A stretch of 64,000 nucleotides of DNA, from the NCBI RefSeq assembly GCF_020073815.1, contig NZ_JAIQZJ010000013.1:1-64000 (forward strand). The letters are read 5' to 3'. The notes beneath the pieces are model-generated. The model searched no databases. It saw nothing but the letters and a program-made list of their open reading frames with translations, and was not told the origin of the DNA. The stretch is from Nocardioides mangrovi (lineage in GTDB: Bacteria; Actinomycetota; Actinomycetes; Propionibacteriales; Nocardioidaceae). Shown here piece by piece: positions 27,487-37,360 of the stretch (its first letter is position 1; each line of letters begins with the position of its first letter). Both the position numbers and the translations under genes were made by a program.

Positions 27487-28914
27487 GTGCCCAAGTCCTC
27501 CAGTCCGCTCCGTGTGGGCGCCACCACCGTGGCCGTCCTGATCCCGTTGGCCGTCGCCACGGGCTCCGGAGCGCCCCGCGACGCGGTGACCCCGCAGGCA
27601 GCCCCCGAGCCCGTCGCCGCCGTCACCGGCGTCCTCCCGGCTCCGGCCACGGTCCCCGTCACCGGCCCGGACGTGACCTCGGTGCGGCCGAGCGCCCCCC
27701 GCCCGGTGCTGGCCGAGAAGTCCGCCGGCAAGGGTGCGATCGACGACAGCGACATCCCGGCGGTCGCGCTCGCGGCGTACCAACGCGCCGTCACGGTGAT
27801 CAGCCAGGTCCACGAGGGCTGCGGGCTGCGGTGGGAGCTGCTGGCCGCGATCGGGCGGATCGAGTCCGACCACGGGCGCTTCGGCGGCGCGACGCTCGCC
27901 GCCGACGGCACCTCGAGCCCCGCCATCCGCGGGCCGGTCCTTGACGGCGCCGGGCCGTTCGCGGCGATCGCCGACACCGACGCCGGCCAGACCGACGGCA
28001 ACGCGCGGTGGGACCGGGCCGTCGGCCCGATGCAGTTCCTCCCGGGCACCTGGGCCGTCGTCGGCGTCGACGCCGACGGTGACGGCGTCCGCTCCGCCGA
28101 CGACATCGACGACGCCGCGCTCGGCGCCGCGGTCTTCCTCTGCGCCGCCTCCGACGACCTCGGCACCACCGCGGGGGTCCGGACGGCGCTGATGCGCTAC
28201 AACCCCTCCGAGCGGTACGTCGACGACGTGCTCGCGGTCGAGAAGGCCTACGAGAAGGGTGACTTCGGGGCGGTCCCGACGGGCTCGATCACCACCGTCG
28301 CCATCCGGGTGCAGGAGAACGCGGACACGACGCCGGACACGACGCCGGTGCACCACGCGCACCACTCCGGGCAGGGCCAGCACGGTGAGCAGGGTCAGCA
28401 CGGCCAGCAGGGCCTCGGCGAGGCGCACGGCCACGACGGCCACGGTGGCGACCACCTGACCCCGAGCGACCCGGGCACCGACCCCACGGATCCCACGGAC
28501 CCGACCGACCCGACGGACCCCACGGACCCCACGGATCCGACAGGCCCCACGGACCCGACCGACCCCACGGACCCGACCGACCCGACCGACCCCACGGACC
28601 CGGCGACCACCACGCTCACCGGCGTGCTCGCGCCGTGCGCCGGCGACGCGACGACCTGGTGCCTCGACGACACGCTGCTCGACGTCGGCGACGACACCTA
28701 CCTCGACACCACCGCGCTCGCGGACTTCGACGGCGACGGCACGACGGGCACCAACCGCGAGGAGCTCACCGCGCTCGAGGGCACGACCGTCACCCTGGAG
28801 GTCCAGGAGGGCACCGACGGCGCGCCGACCGTGGTCACGATCAACGGCCTCGACTACGTCGCTCCGGACGACCCCGGCACCACCGAGGGCACGGCTCAGC
28901 GCGCGAAGCGGTAG
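27487..28914 (+). CDS. secreted lytic transglycosylase-like protein with DPT repeats
   Basis: 475 residues. A hydrophobic N-terminus (TTVAVLIPLAVATGSG) fits a signal peptide. Residues ~100-260 form an SLT-type domain with catalytic Glu in IGRIESDHGRF and VGPMQFLPGTWAVVG. Then come a His/Gln linker, 14 DPT-type triplets (DNA 28480-28605) and a small domain with DFDGDGTTGTNREEL, a possible calcium site. It likely cleaves peptidoglycan in the wall. GTG 27487 start. The end overlaps the convergent response regulator gene by 19 bases. Confidence 0.82.
   Translation: MPKSSSPLRVGATTVAVLIPLAVATGSGAPRDAVTPQAAPEPVAAVTGVLPAPATVPVTGPDVTSVRPSAPRPVLAEKSAGKGAIDDSDIPAVALAAYQRAVTVISQVHEGCGLRWELLAAIGRIESDHGRFGGATLAADGTSSPAIRGPVLDGAGPFAAIADTDAGQTDGNARWDRAVGPMQFLPGTWAVVGVDADGDGVRSADDIDDAALGAAVFLCAASDDLGTTAGVRTALMRYNPSERYVDDVLAVEKAYEKGDFGAVPTGSITTVAIRVQENADTTPDTTPVHHAHHSGQGQHGEQGQHGQQGLGEAHGHDGHGGDHLTPSDPGTDPTDPTDPTDPTDPTDPTDPTGPTDPTDPTDPTDPTDPTDPATTTLTGVLAPCAGDATTWCLDDTLLDVGDDTYLDTTALADFDGDGTTGTNREELTALEGTTVTLEVQEGTDGAPTVVTINGLDYVAPDDPGTTEGTAQRAKR
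28480..28605 (+). repeat. 9-bp tandem repeat encoding Asp-Pro-Thr
   Basis: Fourteen 9-base units encode DPT seven times, one GPT, DPT five times and DPA. Codons vary (gat/gac, ccc/ccg, acg/acc/aca), so selection acts on protein sequence. It forms an extended acidic linker in the transglycosylase. Confidence 0.9.
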
Positions 28915-29564
28915 CCCATCCCGCGGACCGTCTCGATCGACTCCGCCCCGAGCTTGCGGCGCAGGTAGCCGACGTACACGTCGACGACGTTGGAGCCCGG
29001 GTCGAAGTCGAGACCCCAGACGTGGTCGAGCAGCTGCTCGCGCGAGAGCACCTGGCCGGCGTTGCGCATGAACATCTCCGCGAGCGCGAACTCGCGGGCC
29101 GACAGGTCGACGGCGCGGTTGCCGACGTCGGCGCGCCGGGTGCGGACGTCCAGGCGGACGCCGCCGCGGTCCAGCGACTCCTGCGGGCGGGCCGTGGCGT
29201 CCTGCGCGTGGCGCAGCCGGAGCCGGACCCGCGCCATCAGCTCGGCGAAGCGGAACGGCTTGGGCATGTAGTCGTCCGCGCCGCCCTCGAGCGCGGAGAC
29301 GGTGTCGCCGACCGAGTCGCGGGCGGTCAGCACGATCACCGGCACCGTCGAGCCCTGGGCGCGCAGCTGCTCGAGCACCGCGAAGCCGTCCATCGTCGGC
29401 AGCCCGATGTCGAGGACCACGAGGTCGTAGTCGCCGCTCAGCGCGTGGTCGAGGCCGTCGCGGCCGTCGGCGACCGCGGTCGTCCGGTGGCCCTCGGCCT
29501 CCAGCCCCTTCGCCACGAACGACGCGATCCGGCGCTCGTCCTCCACGATCAGGATGCGGGCCAT
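28896..29564 (-). CDS. OmpR-family response regulator
   Basis: 222 residues. Receiver: ILIVEDERRIA, phospho-Asp in DLVVLDIGLP and Lys in YMPKPF. C-terminal winged helix: LSAREFALAEMFMRNAGQVLSREQLLDHVWG and RRKLGAESIETVRGMGYRF. It overlaps the histidine kinase stop by 16 bases and is the last gene of a three-gene operon. It probably binds the TGAG repeats at 31351-31380. Confidence 0.93.
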   Translation of the reverse strand: MARILIVEDERRIASFVAKGLEAEGHRTTAVADGRDGLDHALSGDYDLVVLDIGLPTMDGFAVLEQLRAQGSTVPVIVLTARDSVGDTVSALEGGADDYMPKPFRFAELMARVRLRLRHAQDATARPQESLDRGGVRLDVRTRRADVGNRAVDLSAREFALAEMFMRNAGQVLSREQLLDHVWGLDFDPGSNVVDVYVGYLRRKLGAESIETVRGMGYRFAR

Positions 29565-30946
29565 GAGTCCTCCTCCAGGTGCTCCGCGGGCACGGTGACC
29601 ACGAACCGGGCCCCGGGTTGCTCGGGGTCCTCGACCGTCACGTCACCACCGTGCGCTCGCGCGATGGCCCCGACGATCGAGAGCCCCAGGCCGAAGCCCT
29701 CGTCACCAGGGGGTACGTCGGAGCGGCCGAATCGTTCAAAGATCCGCTCCCGGTCCTCGACGGGCACTCCCGGGCCGGTGTCGCGGACCCACAGCCGCAG
29801 GAGGTGACCGTCGTACGACGACCCGATCGCGACCGTGTCGTCGGGAGAGGTGTGCTTGACGGCGTTGTCGGCGAGCTGGAGCACCGCCTGGGTGAGGCGC
29901 TGCTCGTCCGCGACGACCTTGACGTCGGCCACCGCGTCGACGGCCCAGGCGCGCTCGCCGAGCCCGCGGGCCTTGGCCGCCAGGTCGGAGGTCAGCGCGG
30001 CGACGTCGAACGGGCCGGGCCGCAGGAAGTCGGGCCGGTCGCTCTTGGCGAGCAGGATCAGGTCGTTGACGAGGCGGGCCATCCGGTCGGTCTCGTCGAG
30101 GAGCAGCGCGCGGGTGTCGGCGACGTCGCGCTCGCTGGTGGTGTCGAGCAGCTCGAGGTGGCCGCTGAGGACCGTGAGCGGGGTGCGCAGCTCGTGGCCG
30201 GCGTCGTCGAGGAACTGCCGCTGGCCGACGAACGCCGCCTCGAGCCGGTCGAGCATCCGGTTGAAGGTCCGGGTCAGGGCGGTCAGGTCGTCGTTGCCGG
30301 TCACCGGCAGCCGCCGGGACAGGTCGGTCGCGGAGATGTCATCGGCGGTCTCGCGCAGCGTGCGCAGCGGTGACAGCAGCCGCCCGGAGACCCAGGCCGC
30401 GGCTGCGGTGACCAGCAGCAGGGTGAGCGCGGCGACGATGACGTAGGTGCGCATCGTCTCCAGGAGACCGGCGCGGGCCCGCTCGAGAAAGGTGACCACG
30501 ACCAACGCGCCGGTCCGGTCGCCGTCGCGCACGGTCTGGACGTCGACCTGGAGCTCGCCGAACTCGGAGTCGACGCGGGTGGTGCCGTTGTCGTCGAGCA
30601 GCGGGCGGATCGTGTCGGCGATCCAGGTGCTCCCGCTGACCGCGTTCCACGCGGGCGACTGGGCGCCGACGTGGTCGTCGTACCAGGCGATGAGGAGCTC
30701 GTCGTCGTCCGGGAGGTTGGTCTTCAGGAAGCCTCGGACCAGCGCCTTCGGTGACGCAGCGCCGCCGGCGTCCTGGAGGGTCTCGAGCTCGGCGAACTCC
30801 TGGGCGGCCCGGGCGTCGACCTGCTGGTCGAGGCGCCGCGACTCGATCGTGTAGACCACGGCGCCCGCGACGATGAGGCCCGCGAGCACGAGCAGCGCGA
30901 CGGTGGCCGTGATCCGGACCCGGACGGAGGGGCTAGTCCTCGCCAC
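29549..30946 (-). CDS. membrane sensor histidine kinase
   Basis: 465 residues from GTG 30946. First helix VALLVLAGLIVAGAVVYTIE, an extracellular sensor of ~110 residues, second helix YVIVAALTLLLVTAAAAWVSG, HAMP, then FLDDAGHELRTPLTVLSGH (phospho-His), N box LADNAVKHTSP and G boxes DTGPGVP and GFGLGLSIV. A longer reading from 31045 only adds an out-of-frame translation of the Asp/His repeat of the upstream gene. It overlaps that gene by 14 bases. Confidence 0.92.
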   Translation of the reverse strand: MARTSPSVRVRITATVALLVLAGLIVAGAVVYTIESRRLDQQVDARAAQEFAELETLQDAGGAASPKALVRGFLKTNLPDDDELLIAWYDDHVGAQSPAWNAVSGSTWIADTIRPLLDDNGTTRVDSEFGELQVDVQTVRDGDRTGALVVVTFLERARAGLLETMRTYVIVAALTLLLVTAAAAWVSGRLLSPLRTLRETADDISATDLSRRLPVTGNDDLTALTRTFNRMLDRLEAAFVGQRQFLDDAGHELRTPLTVLSGHLELLDTTSERDVADTRALLLDETDRMARLVNDLILLAKSDRPDFLRPGPFDVAALTSDLAAKARGLGERAWAVDAVADVKVVADEQRLTQAVLQLADNAVKHTSPDDTVAIGSSYDGHLLRLWVRDTGPGVPVEDRERIFERFGRSDVPPGDEGFGLGLSIVGAIARAHGGDVTVEDPEQPGARFVVTVPAEHLEEDSWPAS

Positions 30947-31316
30947 CGCCCCGCCCGCTGTGGTCGTCGCTGCCGTGGCCGCTGTCGTCGCTGGAGCCGC
31001 CGTGGTCGTCGCCGTGGTCGTCGCCGTGGTCGTCGCCGTGGTCATCGTCGAGGTCGTCGTACTCCGGGGTGATCACCTCGACGTCGTCATCGTCGGCGTC
31101 GTCATCGTCGCCTTCGCCGTCGTCGGTCGGGGTGCCCGTGGGGCCGGCCGACCGGGTCGGCTGCGTCGGGGCCGTGGTCGGCTGGCTCTCCCGGATCACG
31201 ATGTCGTGGCGCTGCGGCGGGTCGTCGGCCGACGCCGCGGCGAGCGAGCCCGCGACGTACGCCCCGAGCGGGACGACGAGCGCGAGGCAGAGCAGGACCT
31301 TCCACAGCGTCTTCAT
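30933..31316 (-). CDS. exported Asp/His-rich small protein in a two-component operon
   Basis: 127 residues. Signal/anchor LLCLALVVPLGAYVAGSLAA, then HDIVIRES, a Thr/Pro stretch, and a strongly acidic tail with repeats of DDHG (four in a row) and DDSGHGSDDH. ATG 31316. It is first in the operon with the sensor kinase and response regulator, so it may be the sensed or controlled factor. The composition suggests metal binding. Compare the similar gene at 26131. Confidence 0.7.
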   Translation of the reverse strand: MKTLWKVLLCLALVVPLGAYVAGSLAAASADDPPQRHDIVIRESQPTTAPTQPTRSAGPTGTPTDDGEGDDDDADDDDVEVITPEYDDLDDDHGDDHGDDHGDDHGGSSDDSGHGSDDHSGRGGGED

Positions 31317-31350
31317 GACCCCACCATCATCACCGACCGTGGGGCCAGCA

Positions 31351-31380
31351 TGAGAGGTCGATGAGAGCACTCTCATCGAC
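31351..31380. promoter_or_regulatory. perfect 11-bp palindrome plus TGAG repeats
   Basis: gtcgatgagag (31357-31367) and ctctcatcgac (31370-31380) are exact inverted repeats around CA. TGAGAG also occurs at 31351 and 31362, 11 bases apart. The site lies between the divergent operon at 31316 and the acyl-CoA ligase at 31436, so it could regulate either or both. Confidence 0.65.
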
Positions 31381-31435
31381 CTGGGCGGGGATCGGAGCAA
31401 CCCCGGGGCAACGTGGCCGTCACTACAGTGGCGAC

Positions 31436-32995
<1,560 letters not shown>

Positions 32996-33023
32996 CCCCT
33001 GCCGCTGAGCTCGCATGGCTGTG

Positions 33024-33146
33024 GGTTCACCAAGGGATCACGGCGAACCGACACGGGGGCTTCGCCTTCATCCCTTGGGGAACCGACGCTTTCCTCGACG
33101 AATTCACCACGGGAAGCGCGGGTTCGACCTGATCCCTTGGTGAACC
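33024..33146. repeat. intergenic element with 26-bp imperfect inverted repeats
   Basis: Arms 33024-33049 and 33121-33146 match as inverted repeats at 24 of 26 bases (17 outer bases perfect). A third related copy, catcccttggggaacc, lies inside at 33069-33084. The element fills the gap between the convergent acyl-CoA ligase and MOSC genes. It may serve as a bidirectional terminator or be a small non-coding palindromic repeat. Confidence 0.7.
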
Positions 33147-33150
33147 TGGG

Positions 33151-33579
33151 TCAGTCGATCAAGGTGACCGGGTCGCCAAGGCGGATCGTGCCGGAGGAGA
33201 GGGCGCGGAAGGCGGTGCCGCCGCGGCGCCGGAGGGCCACCCGGCCGCCGGGGCCGATGCTGTCCTCCATGATCTTGCAGGGCGCGGCGATCCGGACCAC
33301 CTCGAGCAGCACCTCGCCGACCTGCAGGCGCACGCCGGGCTCGTCGACGGTGACGGTACGACGCGTCATCGCCGGCTCGACCGGCGCGCCGAGGTCGGCG
33401 GCGGCCGCGTCGAGGTCGCCGGCGTACTGCACGGTGACGTGGCGGTGGCGGGTGCCGAAGTAGCGGTCGCCGACCACACCCCGGCCGGCCTCCACGGAGA
33501 TCGAGGACCGCGGCTCCATGGGCGCGTGGTGCTCGGGGGCGACGTACAGCGCGACGACGGTGCCTGACACGCGCACCAT
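33151..33579 (-). CDS. MOSC-domain protein
   Basis: 142 residues. Family features: GRGVVGDRYFGTR near residue 35, the FRALSSGTIRLGD end and the single Cys in IAAPCKIMED, which in MOSC proteins binds sulfur from the molybdenum-cofactor sulfuration system. It is the MOSC domain alone, as in small YiiM-like proteins. ATG 33579 fits; an upstream in-frame ATG at 33612 is less likely. Substrate unknown. Confidence 0.82.
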   Translation of the reverse strand: MVRVSGTVVALYVAPEHHAPMEPRSSISVEAGRGVVGDRYFGTRHRHVTVQYAGDLDAAAADLGAPVEPAMTRRTVTVDEPGVRLQVGEVLLEVVRIAAPCKIMEDSIGPGGRVALRRRGGTAFRALSSGTIRLGDPVTLID

Positions 33580-33610
33580 GGTCCCCGATCCGAGCCGATA
33601 GCCTCCCGGC

Positions 33611-34729
33611 ATGCCCTCCCTGAAGGACGTCGTCGGTCTGCTGCACGCGTGGTACCCGCCCGAGACCGCCGACTCCTGGGACGCCGTCGGGCTGGTCTAC
33701 GGGCACCCGGGCGTCGGGGTGCGCAAGGTGATGTTCGCGGTCGACCCGACGCTCGAGGTCGCCCGCGAGGCCGCCGACTGGGGCGCGGACCTGCTCGTCG
33801 TGCACCACCCGCTCTTCCTCAAGCCCGTCCACGGCTTCCCGGCCACCACCCCGAAGGGCCGGACGCTGGCCACCCTCGCCGGCGTCGACTGCGCCCTGCT
33901 GACCGCGCACACCAATGCCGACCAGGCCGTCACCGGCGTCTCCGAGTCGCTGGCGCTGGCGCTCGGGCTCACCGACCTCGCGCCGATCGTCCCGGCCCCC
34001 GCGACGCCGATCGACAAGCTCGTCGTCTTCGCCCCGCGCGACGACGCCGAGCGGCTCCGCGCCGTGCTCGCCCAGGCGGGCGCCGGCGAGATCGGCGCCT
34101 ACGACCACGCCTCCTTCTCGACGCCGGGCGTCGGCCGCTTCCGCCCGCTCGACGGCGCGTCGCCCGCGATCGGCGCGGTCGGGCGGGTCGAGATCGTCGA
34201 CGAGGAGCGGGTCGAGGTGGTGCTGCCCCGGTCGCGGCGGGCCGCCGTCCTCGCGGCGATGCTCGCCGCACACCCCTACGAGGAGCCGGCGTACGACGTC
34301 GTCGAGCTCGCCGACCCCGGCCTCACCGCGACCGGCACCGGGCGGATCGGGACGGTGCCGGAGACGACGCTGGGGAAGTTCGCCGCCGCGGTGTCGGCCG
34401 CCCTGCCCGCGACCGCCGTCGGAGCCCGCGTGGCGGGCGATCCCGACCGCGTCGTACGCCGGGTCGCCGTCTGTGGCGGGGCGGGCGACTTCCTCCTCGA
34501 CACGGTCGCCGGCACCGACGCCGACGTCTACGTCACCAGCGACCTGCGGCACCACCCGGCGAGCGAGTTCGCCGAGCGGCAGGGGCCGGCGCTGGTCGAC
34601 GTCCCGCACTGGGCGGCCGAGTGGACCTGGCTGCCCCGGGTGGAGGCGCGGCTGCGCGAGGCCGTGGGAGATACTTTGGAGACCCGGGTGAGCACCATCC
34701 GGACCGACCCCTGGCAGTTCCGCGTCTAG
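33611..34729 (+). CDS. Nif3-like dinuclear metal centre protein
   Basis: 372 residues, the long form of the Nif3/YqfO family with an insertion in the middle. Metal ligands appear in VVHHPLFLKPV, LLTAHTNADQA and the C-terminal VPHWAAEWTWLP. The family makes hexameric rings with two metals per subunit and has been linked to GTP cyclohydrolase-like or metal chaperone functions, not settled. It is divergent from MOSC and 11 bases upstream of the zinc-ribbon gene, a pairing common in actinobacteria. Confidence 0.9.
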   Translation: MPSLKDVVGLLHAWYPPETADSWDAVGLVYGHPGVGVRKVMFAVDPTLEVAREAADWGADLLVVHHPLFLKPVHGFPATTPKGRTLATLAGVDCALLTAHTNADQAVTGVSESLALALGLTDLAPIVPAPATPIDKLVVFAPRDDAERLRAVLAQAGAGEIGAYDHASFSTPGVGRFRPLDGASPAIGAVGRVEIVDEERVEVVLPRSRRAAVLAAMLAAHPYEEPAYDVVELADPGLTATGTGRIGTVPETTLGKFAAAVSAALPATAVGARVAGDPDRVVRRVAVCGGAGDFLLDTVAGTDADVYVTSDLRHHPASEFAERQGPALVDVPHWAAEWTWLPRVEARLREAVGDTLETRVSTIRTDPWQFRV

Positions 34730-34740
34730 AGGAGACCGTC

Positions 34741-35484
34741 CTGAAAGCCGACCCCGCCGCCCAGCTCAAGCTGCTCGACCTCCAGGCGCTCGACTCCCGT
34801 GCCGACCAGCTGCGCCACCAGCGGGCGTCGCTGCCGGAGATCGCCGAGATCGCGGAGCTCGAGGCCAAGCGCGGCGACGTGGACAACCTGGTCCGCGACG
34901 CCCGGATCGCCGTCGACGACCTGACCCTGGAGCAGCAGAAGGTCGACCAGGACGTCGAGGCGGTCAAGACCCGGCGCACGCGCGACCGCGACCGCATGGA
35001 CCAGGGATTGGTCACCAACCCCAAGGACCTCGAGCGGATGCAGCAGGAGCTGGTCTCCCTCGACCGCCGCATCTCGACCCTCGAGGACGACGAGCTCGAG
35101 GTGATGCAGCGGCTCGAGGACGCCCAGGGCGAGCTCACCAAGCTCGAGGGCATGGTCGCCGAGACCGACGAGAAGCTCGGCGAGCTGCGCGTCGCCCGCG
35201 ACGAGAAGGTCGCCGACCTCGACGCCCGCCTCGCCGACGTGAGCACCGACCGCGGTCCGGCCGCCGAGGGCCTGCCCGACGACCTGGTGGCGCTCTACGC
35301 GCGGCTGCGCGAGCAGAAGGGCGGCATCGGCGCGGCCGAGCTGCGCGCCCGCGCGTGCGGCGGCTGCCGGCTCACCCTCGACGCCGGTGAGATCAACCGG
35401 ATCCGCGGCCTCGCGATCGACGAGGTGGTCCGCTGCGAGGAGTGCCAGCGGATCCTGGTCCGCACGCCCGAGTCGGGGCTGTGA
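34741..35484 (+). CDS. coiled-coil zinc-ribbon (C4-type) protein
   Basis: 247 residues. Two long coiled-coil helices (roughly residues 10-190, hairpin-like) lead into a four-Cys zinc ribbon with ACGGCRLTL and CEECQRIL. The family is usually encoded between Nif3 and RNase H genes, as here; it may bind nucleic acid. The start appears to be CTG 34741, six bases after agaggag. No ATG/GTG/TTG lies in frame between the ribosome site and the conserved KADPAAQLKLLDLQ. Confidence 0.85.
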   Translation: MKADPAAQLKLLDLQALDSRADQLRHQRASLPEIAEIAELEAKRGDVDNLVRDARIAVDDLTLEQQKVDQDVEAVKTRRTRDRDRMDQGLVTNPKDLERMQQELVSLDRRISTLEDDELEVMQRLEDAQGELTKLEGMVAETDEKLGELRVARDEKVADLDARLADVSTDRGPAAEGLPDDLVALYARLREQKGGIGAAELRARACGGCRLTLDAGEINRIRGLAIDEVVRCEECQRILVRTPESGL

Positions 35485-36593
35485 CCCGCAGGGTCCTGAT
35501 CGAGGCCGACGGCGGCTCGCGGGGCAACCCCGGGCCCGCGGCGTACGGCGCGGTCCTCAAGGACGCCGACACCGGCGCGGTGATCGCCGAGGACGGCACC
35601 ACGCTGGGCGTCGCGACCAACAACGTCGCGGAGTACTCCGGCCTCATCGCCGGCCTGCGGATGGCCGCCGACCTCGCGCCCGACGCCGAGGTCGAGGTCC
35701 GGATGGACTCCAAGCTCGTCGTCGAGCAGATGTCCGGCCGCTGGCAGGTCAAGCACCCCGACATGAAGCCGCTGCACGCCGAGGCGTCCCGCCTCGCGCC
35801 GGCCGGTACGACGTACACCTGGGTGCCGCGGGCGCAGAACTCCCACGCCGACCGGCTCGCCAACGAGGCGCTCGACGGCAAGCGCTCCGGCGTCACGGTC
35901 GCGGGGGAGGAGCCGCCGGCCGCCGAGAAGGCCGAGCCGGCCCAGGGCTGGTCGCCGCCCGGCACCCCGACGACGGTGATCCTGGTCCGCCACGGCGCCA
36001 CGCCGCACACGACCGAGAAGCGCTTCTCCGGCGGCCTCGCGTCCGCCAACCCCGGCCTCAGCGACGAGGGCCGCGACCAGGTCCGCGCCGCCGCCGAGTG
36101 GCTCGCGCCCCTCGCCGACCGGGTCGACGCGGTCGTCGCCTCGCCGGTCCGCCGTACCCGCGAGTCCGCCGAGATCATCGCCGAGCGGCTCGGCCGGACG
36201 ATCGAGGAGGAGCCGGGCTTCGCGGAGATGGAGTTCGGCACCTGGGACGGCCTCACCTTCGGCGAGGTGTCGCAGCGCCACCCCGACGAGATGAAGACCT
36301 GGCTCGGCTCGCTCGACCACGCGCCCGGCGGCGGCGAGTCCTTCCGCAGCGTCGAGGAGCGGGTGCTGGCCGCGCTCGGCCGGCTGCTCGAGACCCACGC
36401 TGGCCGCACCGTGGTCGTGGTCAGCCACGTCACGCCGATCAAGATCCTGGTCGCCCAGGCGGTCGGCGCGCCGTTGGAGGCGGTCTTCCGGATGGAGCTG
36501 TCGGCCGCGTCGGTGAGCGTGCTGAGCTGGTACGACGAGCGCCCGACGATGCGCCTCTTCAACGCGCTGCCGCCCGGCAGCAGCGTCCTATAG
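35481..36593 (+). CDS. bifunctional RNase H / acid phosphatase
   Basis: 370 residues. N-terminal RNase HI: IEADGGSRGNPGPAAYG, Glu in NNVAEYSGLIAGL and Asp in RMDSKLVVEQMSG. C-terminal histidine phosphatase: VILVRHGATPHT, RTRESAEIIA, and a second His in VVVVSHVTPIKI. The same fusion is known in mycobacteria (Rv2228c), where the second domain was linked to alpha-ribazole phosphatase activity. GTG 35481 overlaps the preceding stop (GTGA). Confidence 0.93.
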   Translation: MTRRVLIEADGGSRGNPGPAAYGAVLKDADTGAVIAEDGTTLGVATNNVAEYSGLIAGLRMAADLAPDAEVEVRMDSKLVVEQMSGRWQVKHPDMKPLHAEASRLAPAGTTYTWVPRAQNSHADRLANEALDGKRSGVTVAGEEPPAAEKAEPAQGWSPPGTPTTVILVRHGATPHTTEKRFSGGLASANPGLSDEGRDQVRAAAEWLAPLADRVDAVVASPVRRTRESAEIIAERLGRTIEEEPGFAEMEFGTWDGLTFGEVSQRHPDEMKTWLGSLDHAPGGGESFRSVEERVLAALGRLLETHAGRTVVVVSHVTPIKILVAQAVGAPLEAVFRMELSAASVSVLSWYDERPTMRLFNALPPGSSVL

Positions 36594-37343
36594 GTCGCTG
36601 ACGACCACGTCGAGGCGCGCGCCGTCGACCTCGACCACCCAGCCGAGGTCGCGCAGCGCCTCGGCCAGCCGCTCCGGCGTCCGCGGTGTCGCGCCGTCCT
36701 CGAGCAGCGCCCGCACGATCCGGCCCTTGGTGGCCTTGTTGAAGTGGCTGACCACCCTGCGGACGCCCTGGTGCTCGTGCAGCACGCGCACGGTCGCGGA
36801 GCGGACGCCGACGGGCTTCCAGAAGTTGACGTAGGTGCCGCTGCGCAGGTCGACGAGCAGGCCGTTGCCGACCGCCTCGGTGACGACCGGACCGAGCTGC
36901 TCGCGCCAGACCGCGGCCACCGGGCCGAGGCCGGGGAGCGTGGTGTCGCCGGAGAGCCGGTAGGCCGGGATCCGGTCGCCAGGCCGGACCAGCCCGAAGA
37001 GGCTGGAGGTGATCGCCACCCGCGACGAGGACCGGCGGCGCGCGGCCGTCGAGAGCGTGGCGACGTCGAGGGCGTCGTAGAGGACCCCGGTGTAGACGTG
37101 GTCGGCCCGCTGCGTGGGTGCTTCGCGGAGCCGGGCGTTGAGGGCGACCAGGTCGAGCTGGGTGCCGCCGATCCCGAGGGTCTTCGCGGCGACGTCGGGA
37201 TCGCCCTCGCAGAGCTCGACCAGGGCGTCCAGGACCCGCTCGCGGGCGGGGGTCAGGGCGGGCAGGTCGAGGGCGGCGAGGTCGAGCGACTTGCCGCGGC
37301 GCGCGGCGGTCTTGCCCTCGCTGGGGGGCAACAGAATCAGCAC
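36588..37343 (-). CDS. yaaA: YaaA family peroxide-stress protein
   Basis: 251 residues, DUF328/YaaA. Motifs: LILLPPSEGKTAARRG at the start, VYTGVLYDALD, FGLVRPGDRIPAYRLSG, YVNFWKP and HFNKATKGRIVRALL. In E. coli YaaA lowers free iron during H2O2 stress and binds DNA. The stop overlaps the RNase H/phosphatase stop by 6 bases. Confidence 0.9.
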   Translation of the reverse strand: MLILLPPSEGKTAARRGKSLDLAALDLPALTPARERVLDALVELCEGDPDVAAKTLGIGGTQLDLVALNARLREAPTQRADHVYTGVLYDALDVATLSTAARRRSSSRVAITSSLFGLVRPGDRIPAYRLSGDTTLPGLGPVAAVWREQLGPVVTEAVGNGLLVDLRSGTYVNFWKPVGVRSATVRVLHEHQGVRRVVSHFNKATKGRIVRALLEDGATPRTPERLAEALRDLGWVVEVDGARLDVVVSDL

Positions 37344-37360
37344 GCAGTTATGGTGCCGGT

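Noticed and set aside
28480..28605. CRISPR-like array
   Set aside because: The 9-bp units are contiguous, in frame and encode DPT; there are no spacers.
30947..31045. N-terminal extension of the histidine kinase with TTATTTATTT repeats
   Set aside because: It is the Asp/His repeat of the upstream gene read in another frame; GTG 30946 gives a normal kinase start.
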